Below, piece after piece: positions 1-6,845 of a DNA stretch of 14,824 nt. A model generated the notes under the pieces. It did not search any database, was not told the origin of the DNA, and worked only from the letters and a program-made list of their open reading frames with translations. The stretch's first letter is position 1; the number at the start of each line of letters is the position of its first letter. A program made the translations under genes and the position numbers. Source of the DNA: DAOTVD01 sp034437075 (GTDB lineage Bacteria > Chloroflexota > Anaerolineae > Aggregatilineales > J027); NCBI GenBank assembly GCA_034437075.1, contig DAOTVD010000099.1, positions 1-14,824 on the forward strand, given 5' to 3'.

Positions 1-14
1 CTAACGAGTGCGTA

Positions 15-1679
15 TCAGCCATAGAAAACCCTCCGGCCCAGAACGCGATTCTGAAAAATAGTTAGCAGCAGGATCGCACCGAACAGCACAAAGGCCATCG
101 CAGAGCCATAGCCCAGGTCGGTGCGTGCGCTGACGGTTTCGAACAAGTACACGCCCACGGTATCCACCGCATCATCGGCGGCGGGTTGGCGCATCATCCA
201 AATCTGCGTAAACGCTTGAAAAGTGCCGATAATGGCGATGAGCGACAGAAAAAACGTCGTCGGCGAGAGCAACGGCAACGTGATATGCCGGAAGACCCGC
301 CACCCGGAAGCGCCATCAATGCGCGCGGCTTCGTAATATTCGTTGGGGATATTGCCCAACCCGGCCATAAAGATCACGACATCATAGCCAATGTACGTCC
401 AGGTTGACGATAACATGATGACCACGAGCGCCAGACCGGGGCCTTCTAGTAATTGCGGCAAATCCGTCCCGAGGATGAGTTCGTTAATCGGCGTGGGTTC
501 AGAGAGCCACTTCTGTTCCTCGATACCGACTAACCCCACAATCCGATTGATGGGTGAATCGGCGCGCCGAGAGAAAAATGTCGAGAAAACAATGGCCGTA
601 GCCGCAAAAGGTGTAATATAGGGCAGAAAATACACGATCCGAAAACCGGCTTTGCCGCGCCGTACATGAAAGAGCAAATAGGCCAAGCCCAGCCCAATGC
701 CCAGTTGAAACGGCACCGTCCCCAGTACATAGAGCACGGTCACCCAAAAACCTTGTAGAAGATCATCATCGGCTTCCGCCAAGGCAGGCGGCAATTCGGC
801 AATGAGGATATAACCGGCCACTGCCGCCGCCAGTGCACCCGCGACGAGCAACACAAACCGCCGATCACTCTCTGCCTGGACGCCACGCTGCCACAACCAG
901 AAGGCCAACCACAGCAACAACGCCCCCAGACTGATGAAGACAATATAGGACCAAATCGGCAGATTTTCGCCGTCTTCGCGAGCGGCCTGCACCGCTGCAT
1001 CCCCGGCCTGCCAGGTGAGCCACAGCAACCACACACCACCAATGATCGCCAACGTGGCCCCCGCCACGCGCAACAAATCGCCGATGATGTCCGCATGTCG
1101 AATCCGCAGCAACACCAAGCTCGTGAGCCCCGCCAAAATAAGCGACATCAGCAGGGCATTCCCACCATCAATTACTTCGGGAAAGGTGAAACTATTCAGG
1201 AATTCATCAATAAATAGCGAGCGGTCGCGCTGTAATCCGCGCGGCATACGGTTTGGCACATCCAGCACACGGATCAGCAAAGTAAAAATATAGTGAATCA
1301 AGGTCGCACACGCGACACCCCACGCGACACCCGGCAGCAACAGCGCAGCACCTTCGGTTTGCTTGGCCAAGATAGTCCGACGCAGAAACGGCCAGAGTAC
1401 AGCACCAGCATACACCAGCAGGCCTACGCCAATCCACACAAACAATACATAGCCAAAACCGCCCAGCGCTTCGGCGTAATTGTCCATGCCCAGGTATTCG
1501 TCTGGAAACCGTCGCCAGTCGTGCAGACTAACGAAAAACGCAAAGGCCACGGGAAAAAGGCCGAATACAAAGATGATGAGCGAAGCAGGTAGAATGAAAA
1601 GATAGGCGGTTAGATATTCGCGCAACACACGGCGTTGACGGGGGTTCCAGTATTTTTGTAGCTTGGTCGAAATAGTCAT
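15..1679 (-). CDS. Sugar-type ABC transporter permease (MalF-like) with a large internal membrane insertion
   Basis: This is a 554-aa inner-membrane permease of the binding-protein-dependent (MalFG/UgpA) class, which would form the translocation channel with a second permease and an ATPase. The first helix is about residues 24-52 and is followed by the usual NY motif (67-68). The conserved core resumes near 306 and runs to the end. The cytoplasmic EAA loop that docks on the ATPase is clear at 449-471 (EAARIDGA, then ITLPLLSP). UgpA/MsmF-type homologues are usually about 290-320 aa. The excess lies at about 76-302 and contains roughly six extra hydrophobic segments, unlike the soluble P2 loop of enteric MalF. 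The ATG at 1679 has a weak GGGAA upstream. Only 14 bases remain after the stop, so the partner permease and binding protein may lie outside the window. The substrate cannot be told from sequence. Confidence 0.9.
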   Translation of the reverse strand: MTISTKLQKYWNPRQRRVLREYLTAYLFILPASLIIFVFGLFPVAFAFFVSLHDWRRFPDEYLGMDNYAEALGGFGYVLFVWIGVGLLVYAGAVLWPFLRRTILAKQTEGAALLLPGVAWGVACATLIHYIFTLLIRVLDVPNRMPRGLQRDRSLFIDEFLNSFTFPEVIDGGNALLMSLILAGLTSLVLLRIRHADIIGDLLRVAGATLAIIGGVWLLWLTWQAGDAAVQAAREDGENLPIWSYIVFISLGALLLWLAFWLWQRGVQAESDRRFVLLVAGALAAAVAGYILIAELPPALAEADDDLLQGFWVTVLYVLGTVPFQLGIGLGLAYLLFHVRRGKAGFRIVYFLPYITPFAATAIVFSTFFSRRADSPINRIVGLVGIEEQKWLSEPTPINELILGTDLPQLLEGPGLALVVIMLSSTWTYIGYDVVIFMAGLGNIPNEYYEAARIDGASGWRVFRHITLPLLSPTTFFLSLIAIIGTFQAFTQIWMMRQPAADDAVDTVGVYLFETVSARTDLGYGSAMAFVLFGAILLLTIFQNRVLGRRVFYG

Positions 1680-2227
1680 TGAATTCCCGGAACGATAATA
1701 TGTGAAGCCTCGGGTATATGTTGCTACGGTTGAGAATGCTATCAGCTTGGCATTAAACCTACTTTAAGAGTAACGAAAAATATATTTTATAATTGTGGCT
1801 TGCTGGACTGGTACCCCTTGCGTGAATGCGGGAAAAAAGTGTAAAGAGGTGCGTTTCTGCATTGTTGAGTAACCGTTATCCAACAGATAAACTTCAGAAT
1901 AAGGTCAGTGGGTGGAGTGCCCCTTACCCCATCGCTAATGGAGAACGCAAAACAAATCCGTATAAAACCGAGGGCTTAAGCCCTCGGTTTTGGCAGAAAG
2001 AACATTTGTGTTTGTTTTGAACTGTCCATAAGTCATGCGGGCATCCGACAGGCGATTTGGCGAAGATGCCCCTTTTCACTGTATATAGCAATTGCCTGAT
2101 TGGGGTTCGATCGCCCCGGTGCTCTAATACGATCGTCTCGCCACACTGCCAGAAAATCCTCGTCCTGTAGCCAAAAATTATCTGAAGAGATGCTTGGACT
2201 ATATTGCGCCGCTGCGCGTGCGGCACG
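1680..2227. other. 548-bp intergenic region, AT-richer, no supported gene
   Basis: This gap separates two minus-strand genes. Its base composition is visibly more AT-rich than the flanking genes, especially around 1755-1800. It should hold the promoter of the ABC permease, but no convincing -35/-10 pair could be chosen. A weak inverted repeat, AATGC-N10-GCATT (1735-1754), could be an operator for that gene. The only strong structure is the palindrome at 1964-1991. Open frames crossing the region show no recognisable domain and cross that palindrome, so they are not called. Confidence 0.6.
1964..1991. terminator. Perfect 28-bp palindrome, probable bidirectional terminator
   Basis: Each half is AAAACCGAGGGCTT and the two arms are exact reverse complements with no loop bases. 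A GC-rich core (CCGAGGGC) is flanked by A4 on one side and T4 on the other, so transcripts from either direction would form a hairpin followed by a short U run. It lies 237 bp past the stop of the minus-strand glycosyltransferase gene and upstream of the permease gene. This suits termination of the former before the latter. The U run is short, so termination strength is uncertain. Confidence 0.55.
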
Positions 2228-3889
2228 TCACGTGTCGCACGCGACAGCGACGACACCCCGCGACAACGGCCCCGCTGACCAGAGTTCGAAGACCGGGACG
2301 CCGCGCGCGTCCCGAATGATTTCTTGCGGGGTCAGGTCATCCCGCCCGGCGGCCTGGGCCGCGCTCAGGAATGCCTCCCGCCGGGGGAAGACCTCTTGGC
2401 CGGGGGCATGCAACACATATACGGAAGCATCCAGCGCCAAGAACGGCCCCAGCCGCCCCGCGAAACCAGGATCGGGCGCCCAGGTATAGCCGAATACCTC
2501 GTTGGGCGTGATGCATCCCTCGCTGAGCATCGTCACCGCCGGGCTGATGCCCCAATCCAAGGCCGCGACCGGATGCCCCGGCGGCAGATCGCCCAGGGCA
2601 TCGTGCAGGGCATAGATCGCGCCCGTGTGGGTGTCGATGCCGCCCGTCTGGCGCAGTGCCTGGTGATAATGCAGCGCGGTCACAGCTTCGTAGGCGATGA
2701 AAATGCTCAGGGCGGCGGCCAATACATAGCGCCCGCGCGGCCAGAGGTCGAGCAGGGCATCGGCCCCCACCGCGCCCAGCAGCACCAAAAAGGGCACAAT
2801 CAGCGCGAAATGCGTAAACCATAGCGCCGTGCTCGTAAAGCTGCTCTGCGCGACCATCGCGCCGGATAAAATCAGGACAAACAGTCGTACGCCGCGTTTC
2901 TGGCGCGTGGCCAGCGCCGCGCCCAGGGTCACCAACCCCGCGCCCAGCAGCCACGCCCGCGCTAGCGGATTGCGAAATTGGCCGCCAAGCTCGCGCAAGT
3001 GGCCACTCTCGAAGACCAGCGGCGCTTGGCGCACGCGCTCGCGCAAGTTCGCGCCCACGTCGCGATTATCCACGCCGTAGTAGCTCTGGTCGAAATTATT
3101 GAAGATATTATCCAGGGTGCCGCCGCTTTCGGCATTGTAGTAGATGAGCGGCGCCAGGCCCAGCAAGCCCGCGATCATCGCGACCGGGATGGTATAGGCC
3201 GGGGTGGGGACATCCGGGCGCAGGGTATCCCGCGCGCGGAGCCAACGCAGCAAACGCGGCGCATTCAGCACGAGCCAGCCCAGGAAGACGCCGCCCATAA
3301 ACCACACGAACAAGAGTTTGCCCCACAGCCCCAGGCCCATCAGAAAAGCCGCCGCGCTCAGCAGATAGGCCGGGCCGCCGCGCCACCAGCGCGCCAGCAA
3401 CCACAACGCGCCAAACGCAAGCGTGATGGTATACGAGGTGACATAAACGCCCTGGCGCGTCCAGAAGATGAACGCGGGTTGGACGGCCAGCAGCAAAACG
3501 AAAATCGCCGCCAAGCGCGCGCCGCCGAGTTCCCGCGCGGCCCCGTAGCCTAAGATGAGCGTCAACGCCCCGGTTAGGACGGTCATGGCGCGCAGGCTTT
3601 CGACGCTCACACCGCCGACCCCAAAGGCCAACCAGGCGAAATAAGCATTCGCCGCGCCGATATAATCTTGCACCATCACCGGGAACGCGCGATTGTTCAC
3701 GACCAGCGCCACATCCCGAAAGAGGGTCGGCGGTTGCCCGGTCAGGAGTTGCATACCTTGCAAGCCGGCCTCTTGCGCTTCGTCATGGTGCAAGCCCGGC
3801 AGATGCAAGTTCGGCAGGGCCAAGGCGACATATAGCGCCAGCGCGACCGCCAGCGGCCAGAGTGTCCGAACGGAAAGTGTAGGTTTCAT
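2228..3889 (-). CDS. GT39/ArnT-like membrane glycosyltransferase (GT-C fold)
   Basis: This 553-aa multi-pass membrane protein resembles the dolichyl-/polyprenyl-phosphate-mannose glycosyltransferase family (PMT, ArnT). Such enzymes move a sugar from a lipid-phosphate donor to a protein or lipid on the outer face of the membrane. A first helix at about 11-28 is followed by LPGLHHDEAQ (30-39). D36-E37 match the catalytic acidic pair in the first external loop of GT-C enzymes. About ten further hydrophobic segments run to about residue 400. The last 150 residues (from about 410) look like a soluble extracytoplasmic domain. Length is typical for the family. No strong Shine-Dalgarno precedes the ATG at 3889. 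A TAGACT hexamer ends 8 bp before it, so a very short or absent leader is possible. Acceptor and donor sugar are unknown. Confidence 0.8.
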   Translation of the reverse strand: MKPTLSVRTLWPLAVALALYVALALPNLHLPGLHHDEAQEAGLQGMQLLTGQPPTLFRDVALVVNNRAFPVMVQDYIGAANAYFAWLAFGVGGVSVESLRAMTVLTGALTLILGYGAARELGGARLAAIFVLLLAVQPAFIFWTRQGVYVTSYTITLAFGALWLLARWWRGGPAYLLSAAAFLMGLGLWGKLLFVWFMGGVFLGWLVLNAPRLLRWLRARDTLRPDVPTPAYTIPVAMIAGLLGLAPLIYYNAESGGTLDNIFNNFDQSYYGVDNRDVGANLRERVRQAPLVFESGHLRELGGQFRNPLARAWLLGAGLVTLGAALATRQKRGVRLFVLILSGAMVAQSSFTSTALWFTHFALIVPFLVLLGAVGADALLDLWPRGRYVLAAALSIFIAYEAVTALHYHQALRQTGGIDTHTGAIYALHDALGDLPPGHPVAALDWGISPAVTMLSEGCITPNEVFGYTWAPDPGFAGRLGPFLALDASVYVLHAPGQEVFPRREAFLSAAQAAGRDDLTPQEIIRDARGVPVFELWSAGPLSRGVVAVACDT

Positions 3890-4035
3890 GGCGAGACAGT
3901 CTAGCGAGGCGCGCGCCGAAACGCTAGCCCCGTCAGGTGAACGGCGTCTAAAAAAGGGCTCCGCGTTGCGTCACTTCGGGGTAGGATAGGGGACGGAGCG
4001 AAACAACCTGACAACTCGACATAGAAAGAAACCGC
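3890..4035. promoter_or_regulatory. Divergent promoter region between glycosyltransferase and TIM-barrel genes
   Basis: These 146 bp separate two divergent genes and must hold both promoters. On the minus strand, TAGACT (3903 down to 3898) is a -10-like hexamer 8 bp from the glycosyltransferase start codon. On the plus strand, TAGGAT (3983-3988) is the best -10-like match ahead of the TIM-barrel gene. Neither has a good -35. An inverted repeat, CTAGCG-N15-CGCTAG (3901-3927), sits by the minus-strand -10 and could be an operator. Confidence 0.4.
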
Positions 4036-4872
4036 ATGACCACCCTAATCTTTTCAACCGGATCACTGTATACCCATGACCTGGCTTTTGCGTTTGAGGT
4101 CGCTGCCGAAGCGGGCTTCGATGGGGTTGAATTGATGCTGGACGAGCGCTATTGCACGCGCGACCCGGACTATGTGCAAGCTCTGTCCGCGCAATATAAC
4201 CTGCCCGTGCTGGTGGTGCATACACCTTTTAGTCCACGCTTGCCGGGCTGGCGCGCGGGCCAAATCGAACGCATTGAGCAGGCGCGCGCGCTGGCCGAGC
4301 AACTCGGCGCGCAGACGCAAGTGCTGCATTTGCCCAGCATCATCGGGCGTGGGACGCTGCGCGCGGGGCGTTTTGCGCGGCATTTTCCGGCGATGCATCC
4401 GACCGCCATCACACGCGGGTGGATCAAGCGCACCCTGCCCGCTGTGCAAAAGACGACCCCTGTGCGCATCGCGCTAGAAAATATGCCCATGTTTCATGCT
4501 TTTGGCCGCGCTTGGAACAATACCCTGTGGAACACCATCGCCGAATGGAGCCTCAGCCATGACTATTTGACGCTGGACACCACCCACTGGGGCACCTTCG
4601 GGCTAGACCCGCTGCGCGCCTATGAAGCCGCCGAGGGGCGCGTGGTCAACATTCACCTGAGCAATTATGGCGTCGGCATCGAGCACCGCTTGCCGCAAGA
4701 TGGCGCGCTCGACCTGGCAGGATTTTTGCGCGCGGTGGCGGCCTCTGGCTATAGGGGGACGGTCTGCACCGAACTCTCGCCGCGCGCGCTGCATTTTGAT
4801 AAAGGCTTAGCAGAAATCCGCGCGCGCCTGACCGAAACAGTCGTTTTTTGCCGGGAGCATCTCGCGGTATGA
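4036..4872 (+). CDS. Xylose-isomerase-like TIM-barrel protein (sugar phosphate isomerase/epimerase family)
   Basis: This 278-aa cytoplasmic protein belongs to the AP_endonuc_2 / xylose-isomerase-like TIM-barrel superfamily. Members isomerise or epimerise sugars and inositols or, in the Nfo branch, cleave abasic sites, using divalent metals. Candidate metal or catalytic residues lie on successive barrel strands: E32 (GVELM), H62 (VVHTPF), H98 (LHLP), E148 (ALENM), D181 and H184 (LDTTH), H207 (NIHLSN) and E246 (CTEL). The final GALDLAGFLRAVAASGYRG stretch is typical of the sugar isomerase branch rather than of true endonuclease IV. The gene starts at ATG 4036 after a purine-rich AGAAAG tract. 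It overlaps the next gene by ATGA, implying translational coupling. The substrate is unknown. Confidence 0.82.
   Translation: MTTLIFSTGSLYTHDLAFAFEVAAEAGFDGVELMLDERYCTRDPDYVQALSAQYNLPVLVVHTPFSPRLPGWRAGQIERIEQARALAEQLGAQTQVLHLPSIIGRGTLRAGRFARHFPAMHPTAITRGWIKRTLPAVQKTTPVRIALENMPMFHAFGRAWNNTLWNTIAEWSLSHDYLTLDTTHWGTFGLDPLRAYEAAEGRVVNIHLSNYGVGIEHRLPQDGALDLAGFLRAVAASGYRGTVCTELSPRALHFDKGLAEIRARLTETVVFCREHLAV
4853..4871 (+). promoter_or_regulatory. RBS and ATGA overlap that set the start of the EEP-family gene
   Basis: GGGAG (4853-4857) lies 11 nt before an ATG at 4869. That ATG overlaps the TGA stop (4870-4872) of the preceding gene. This termination-reinitiation arrangement favours ATG 4869 over an in-frame TTG at 4848. 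Confidence 0.6.
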
Positions 4873-5921
4873 CCTCCGATAGTGCGCTAGGATCGCGGGT
4901 GAGAAGCCCATCTTTAGGCCGTGTGCGCGTCACGCTGTGGGGCGTGGCGGGGGCGGTCGCGCTGGCGTCTGATGCGTATTTGCTGCTGCATGCGCTGTGC
5001 GGGGATTGCCTGGCGGCGGTGGCGCAAGCCAACCATGTCGCGCATTGGGTGACGCTAGCGGGCGCGCTGGCCATCCCCGCCGGGTTGCTGGGGCGGCGCT
5101 GGCTTGTGGCGGCGTTGGGGATGCCGGGCGCGCTAGCCTTCGGATGGTGGTACGGCCCGCTCTTGTGGCCCCCGAACATTGATGCGCCACCGCAGGCCGA
5201 GACCTTCACCATCGCGACGTATAACGTCGAGCGCGAATTCACCGACCCCGCCGATGTGCTGGAGGTTATCCTGGCCCTGGATGCCGACATCATCGCCCTG
5301 CAAGAAGCGCCGGACGCCCTGCGCCGCGCGCCAGAATTGATCGCGCGCTACCCGCACCGGGCCTATGCCAAGCCCAGCCTAGACGAGCAATTGCATTTGC
5401 TCAGCCGCTTTCCGATCTTGCGCGTGGAGGTGCCCCCCGTGGATGAGGTGCGCTTGCCGGATGGCAAATATCAGACGCGCTATTTACGCGCCGAGATGCT
5501 GATATACGGGCAACGAATCGCGGTCTATAACTTTCATCCCAATCGCCCGCGCTTTACGCCCTTGTTGCGCTACGACAACGGCGCCAACCAGGCCGCCTTC
5601 GACCGCATGCTGACCCTGTTGGATGCCGAAACGTTGCCGACGCTGGTCTTGTGCGACTGCAACACCACGCCCCGCACCCCGCAATATCATGCATTTGACG
5701 CTTTGCTGGATGAAGCCTTCGCGCAGGCCGGGTGGGGCCTGGGTTTGACACACCCCGGCTTGCCTCAACTGCGCGGGATGTTCGTACTCAATATGCGCAT
5801 TGATTATGTGTGGTATAGCGCGGCGTTTCGAGCCTTGGCGGCGGACGTGTGGCATACCTCCGCCGGGTCGGATCATCGCCCGCTGTGGGCGCGTTTGGCG
5901 CTACTCGATGTGCAACGCTAG
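4869..5921 (+). CDS. Membrane-anchored endonuclease/exonuclease/phosphatase (EEP) family protein
   Basis: This 350-aa protein has about 105 N-terminal residues with hydrophobic helices (about 22-42, 60-76 and 78-98), followed by a complete EEP/DNase I-like domain. Visible active-site residues are N119 (ATYNVE), E146 (IALQE, metal ligand), H223 (NFHPN), D263 and N265 (LCDCN, the usual GDxN position), D312 (RIDYVW) and S334-D335-H336 (SDHRPL). The family hydrolyses phosphodiesters in nucleic acids, phosphoinositides or sphingomyelin. The membrane leader suggests the catalytic domain faces outward and acts on lipids or extracellular nucleic acid rather than in DNA repair. The gene is coupled to the upstream TIM-barrel gene. 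Its last 21 bp overlap the 3' end of the convergent zinc-ribbon gene. The active site looks intact; the substrate is unassigned. Confidence 0.85.
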   Translation: MTSDSALGSRVRSPSLGRVRVTLWGVAGAVALASDAYLLLHALCGDCLAAVAQANHVAHWVTLAGALAIPAGLLGRRWLVAALGMPGALAFGWWYGPLLWPPNIDAPPQAETFTIATYNVEREFTDPADVLEVILALDADIIALQEAPDALRRAPELIARYPHRAYAKPSLDEQLHLLSRFPILRVEVPPVDEVRLPDGKYQTRYLRAEMLIYGQRIAVYNFHPNRPRFTPLLRYDNGANQAAFDRMLTLLDAETLPTLVLCDCNTTPRTPQYHAFDALLDEAFAQAGWGLGLTHPGLPQLRGMFVLNMRIDYVWYSAAFRALAADVWHTSAGSDHRPLWARLALLDVQR

Positions 5922-6506
5922 CCCGCAATGCCAACACCATTTGGCGGCGGGGTCGTTGTAGGCCGCGCAGGCGGGGCATTGCCGCGTGAAGCCATACTTC
6001 ACCCGCTCGGGATGGTCGGGCGGTAAGTGGGAAAAACGCCGCTCGTCCTCGCGCATATCGGGTAGCGTGGCCTCTACACCCAGCCCGCCGATAAGCGTCA
6101 GCGTCGTGACGACCCCCAGCGCATAGCCCAGCCCCAGGGCCTCGAACTCGGCCACGTAGAACCAGCCCAAGCCCACGAGCATTGCGCCCAGCAAGCCCGC
6201 CAACACCCATCGCTGCTGGCGCGCGTCAACGGTATCCAGGGCCAGGCCCAGCGCGGCGCGCACCCCCAAGCCCAGCGCCCCAGCGGGGATGCCATAAAAC
6301 AACCACCAAGGCGTGATCGAGAAATCGATACGGCCATCGCTGCCCTGCCACCAGATGCCCGGCGCAAGTTGCGCGGTGGGGATATACCCCAGCAGATAGT
6401 AGCCGCTGCCGTGTTGGGTATGCCAGGTGAGCGCCAAGCCCATCAGCAGCAGCAACATGGCGTTCAGTTGCACGGTATAGGCCAAGAGGCGATAGCGTTT
6501 ACTCAT
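5901..6506 (-). CDS. Four-helix membrane protein with C-terminal zinc ribbon
   Basis: No named family was recognised for this 201-aa protein. Hydrophobic segments fall at about 8-28, 64-90, 100-119 and 122-144. A charged linker (about 148-172) leads to a C-terminal zinc ribbon with C177-x2-C180 and C191-x2-C194 (CPAC and CWHC). The ribbon is presumably cytoplasmic. Double-CxxC tails of this kind are common on small bacterial membrane proteins of unknown role and may mediate protein contacts. The start at 6506 has no Shine-Dalgarno. A TACAAT hexamer ends 6 bp before the ATG, which would place the transcript start at or next to the start codon. The 3' end overlaps the convergent EEP-family gene by 21 bp. 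Function is unknown. Confidence 0.75.
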   Translation of the reverse strand: MSKRYRLLAYTVQLNAMLLLLMGLALTWHTQHGSGYYLLGYIPTAQLAPGIWWQGSDGRIDFSITPWWLFYGIPAGALGLGVRAALGLALDTVDARQQRWVLAGLLGAMLVGLGWFYVAEFEALGLGYALGVVTTLTLIGGLGVEATLPDMREDERRFSHLPPDHPERVKYGFTRQCPACAAYNDPAAKWCWHCGLALHIE

Positions 6507-6512
6507 GGCCCT

Positions 6513-6518
6513 ATTGTA
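6513..6518 (-). promoter_or_regulatory. -10 hexamer for a probably leaderless zinc-ribbon mRNA
   Basis: TACAAT on the minus strand is followed by six bases (AGGGCC) and then the ATG at 6506. A sigma-70 start normally lies 6-7 bases after the -10, so the message would begin at the start codon. A possible -35, TTGCAC, lies 19 bp upstream. Confidence 0.5.
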
Positions 6519-6566
6519 CTCCGGGCTATCAATATGGGTGCAATCGCCCTGGGGGGGTTGGCCTTA

Positions 6567-6741
6567 GGCTTTTCCAGAAAAATAATTACCCCTCCCCAGC
6601 CCCTCCCCGAATTCAGGGAGGGGCTATTATGCGCACGAGTAAGTTCTCCCCCCGAATTCGGGGGGAGCTAGAGGGGGGTAAAATCAAGCCGGTATCCTTT
6701 TCGACAAAAGCAAGCGGCATAGTTAAATACTTGGAAAAGCC
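6567..6741 (+). mobile_element. 175-bp MITE-like element, copy 1
   Basis: Inverted ends GGCTTTTCCA and TGGAAAAGCC bound 175 bp, flanked by TTA at 6564-6566 and at 6742-6744. The interior has a hairpin GCCCCTCCC/GGGAGGGGC around a GAATTC core and a 22-bp perfect palindrome CTCCCCCC-GAATTC-GGGGGGAG. Flanking TACCCC and GGGGTA tracts could pair over both. A smaller stem CTTTT/AAAAG lies near the right end. No transposase is encoded. This copy sits between the divergent zinc-ribbon and regulator genes and reads as identical to copy 2. Confidence 0.88.
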
Positions 6742-6845
6742 TTAGGGGCTTCAGTTACCCCCCGTCCATGGTACAATACCTACACCATACACCGCTTACA
6801 TGGGTGTGGGTGGTTGTCGATGTCTGATTATTGTCTGTTGGAATC
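6742..6845 (+). promoter_or_regulatory. Promoter and leader of the response regulator
   Basis: TACAAT (6772-6777) is a -10 candidate just outside the element's right end; no good -35 accompanies it. The 68-nt leader contains ACACC (6782-6786 and 6789-6793) opposed to GGTGT (6803-6807), which could form a small hairpin. The ribosome site before ATG 6846 is weak. Confidence 0.35.

Noticed and set aside
2100..2130. GGTTCGATCGCCCC resembling a tRNA T-arm
   Set aside because: The closing pair of the T-stem does not form (G opposite G). No D-arm, anticodon arm or acceptor stem could be built around it.
1924..2256. A 110-codon minus-strand frame in the long intergenic gap
   Set aside because: It crosses the 28-bp palindrome, overlaps the end of the glycosyltransferase gene, has no recognisable domain and no ribosome site.
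6564..6744. Possible CRISPR or tandem repeat
   Set aside because: The three units are kilobases apart, in mixed orientation and each flanked by target-duplication-like TTA. This is the pattern of dispersed mobile elements, not of an array.
6629..6745. A 38-codon open frame inside the element, with an AGGGAGG Shine-Dalgarno-like tract before its ATG
   Set aside because: The SD-like tract is simply one arm of the element's GC hairpin. In copy 3 a C-to-T change turns the corresponding CGA codon into TGA, and in copy 2 the frame runs out of the element without a stop. There is no sign of selection on the peptide.
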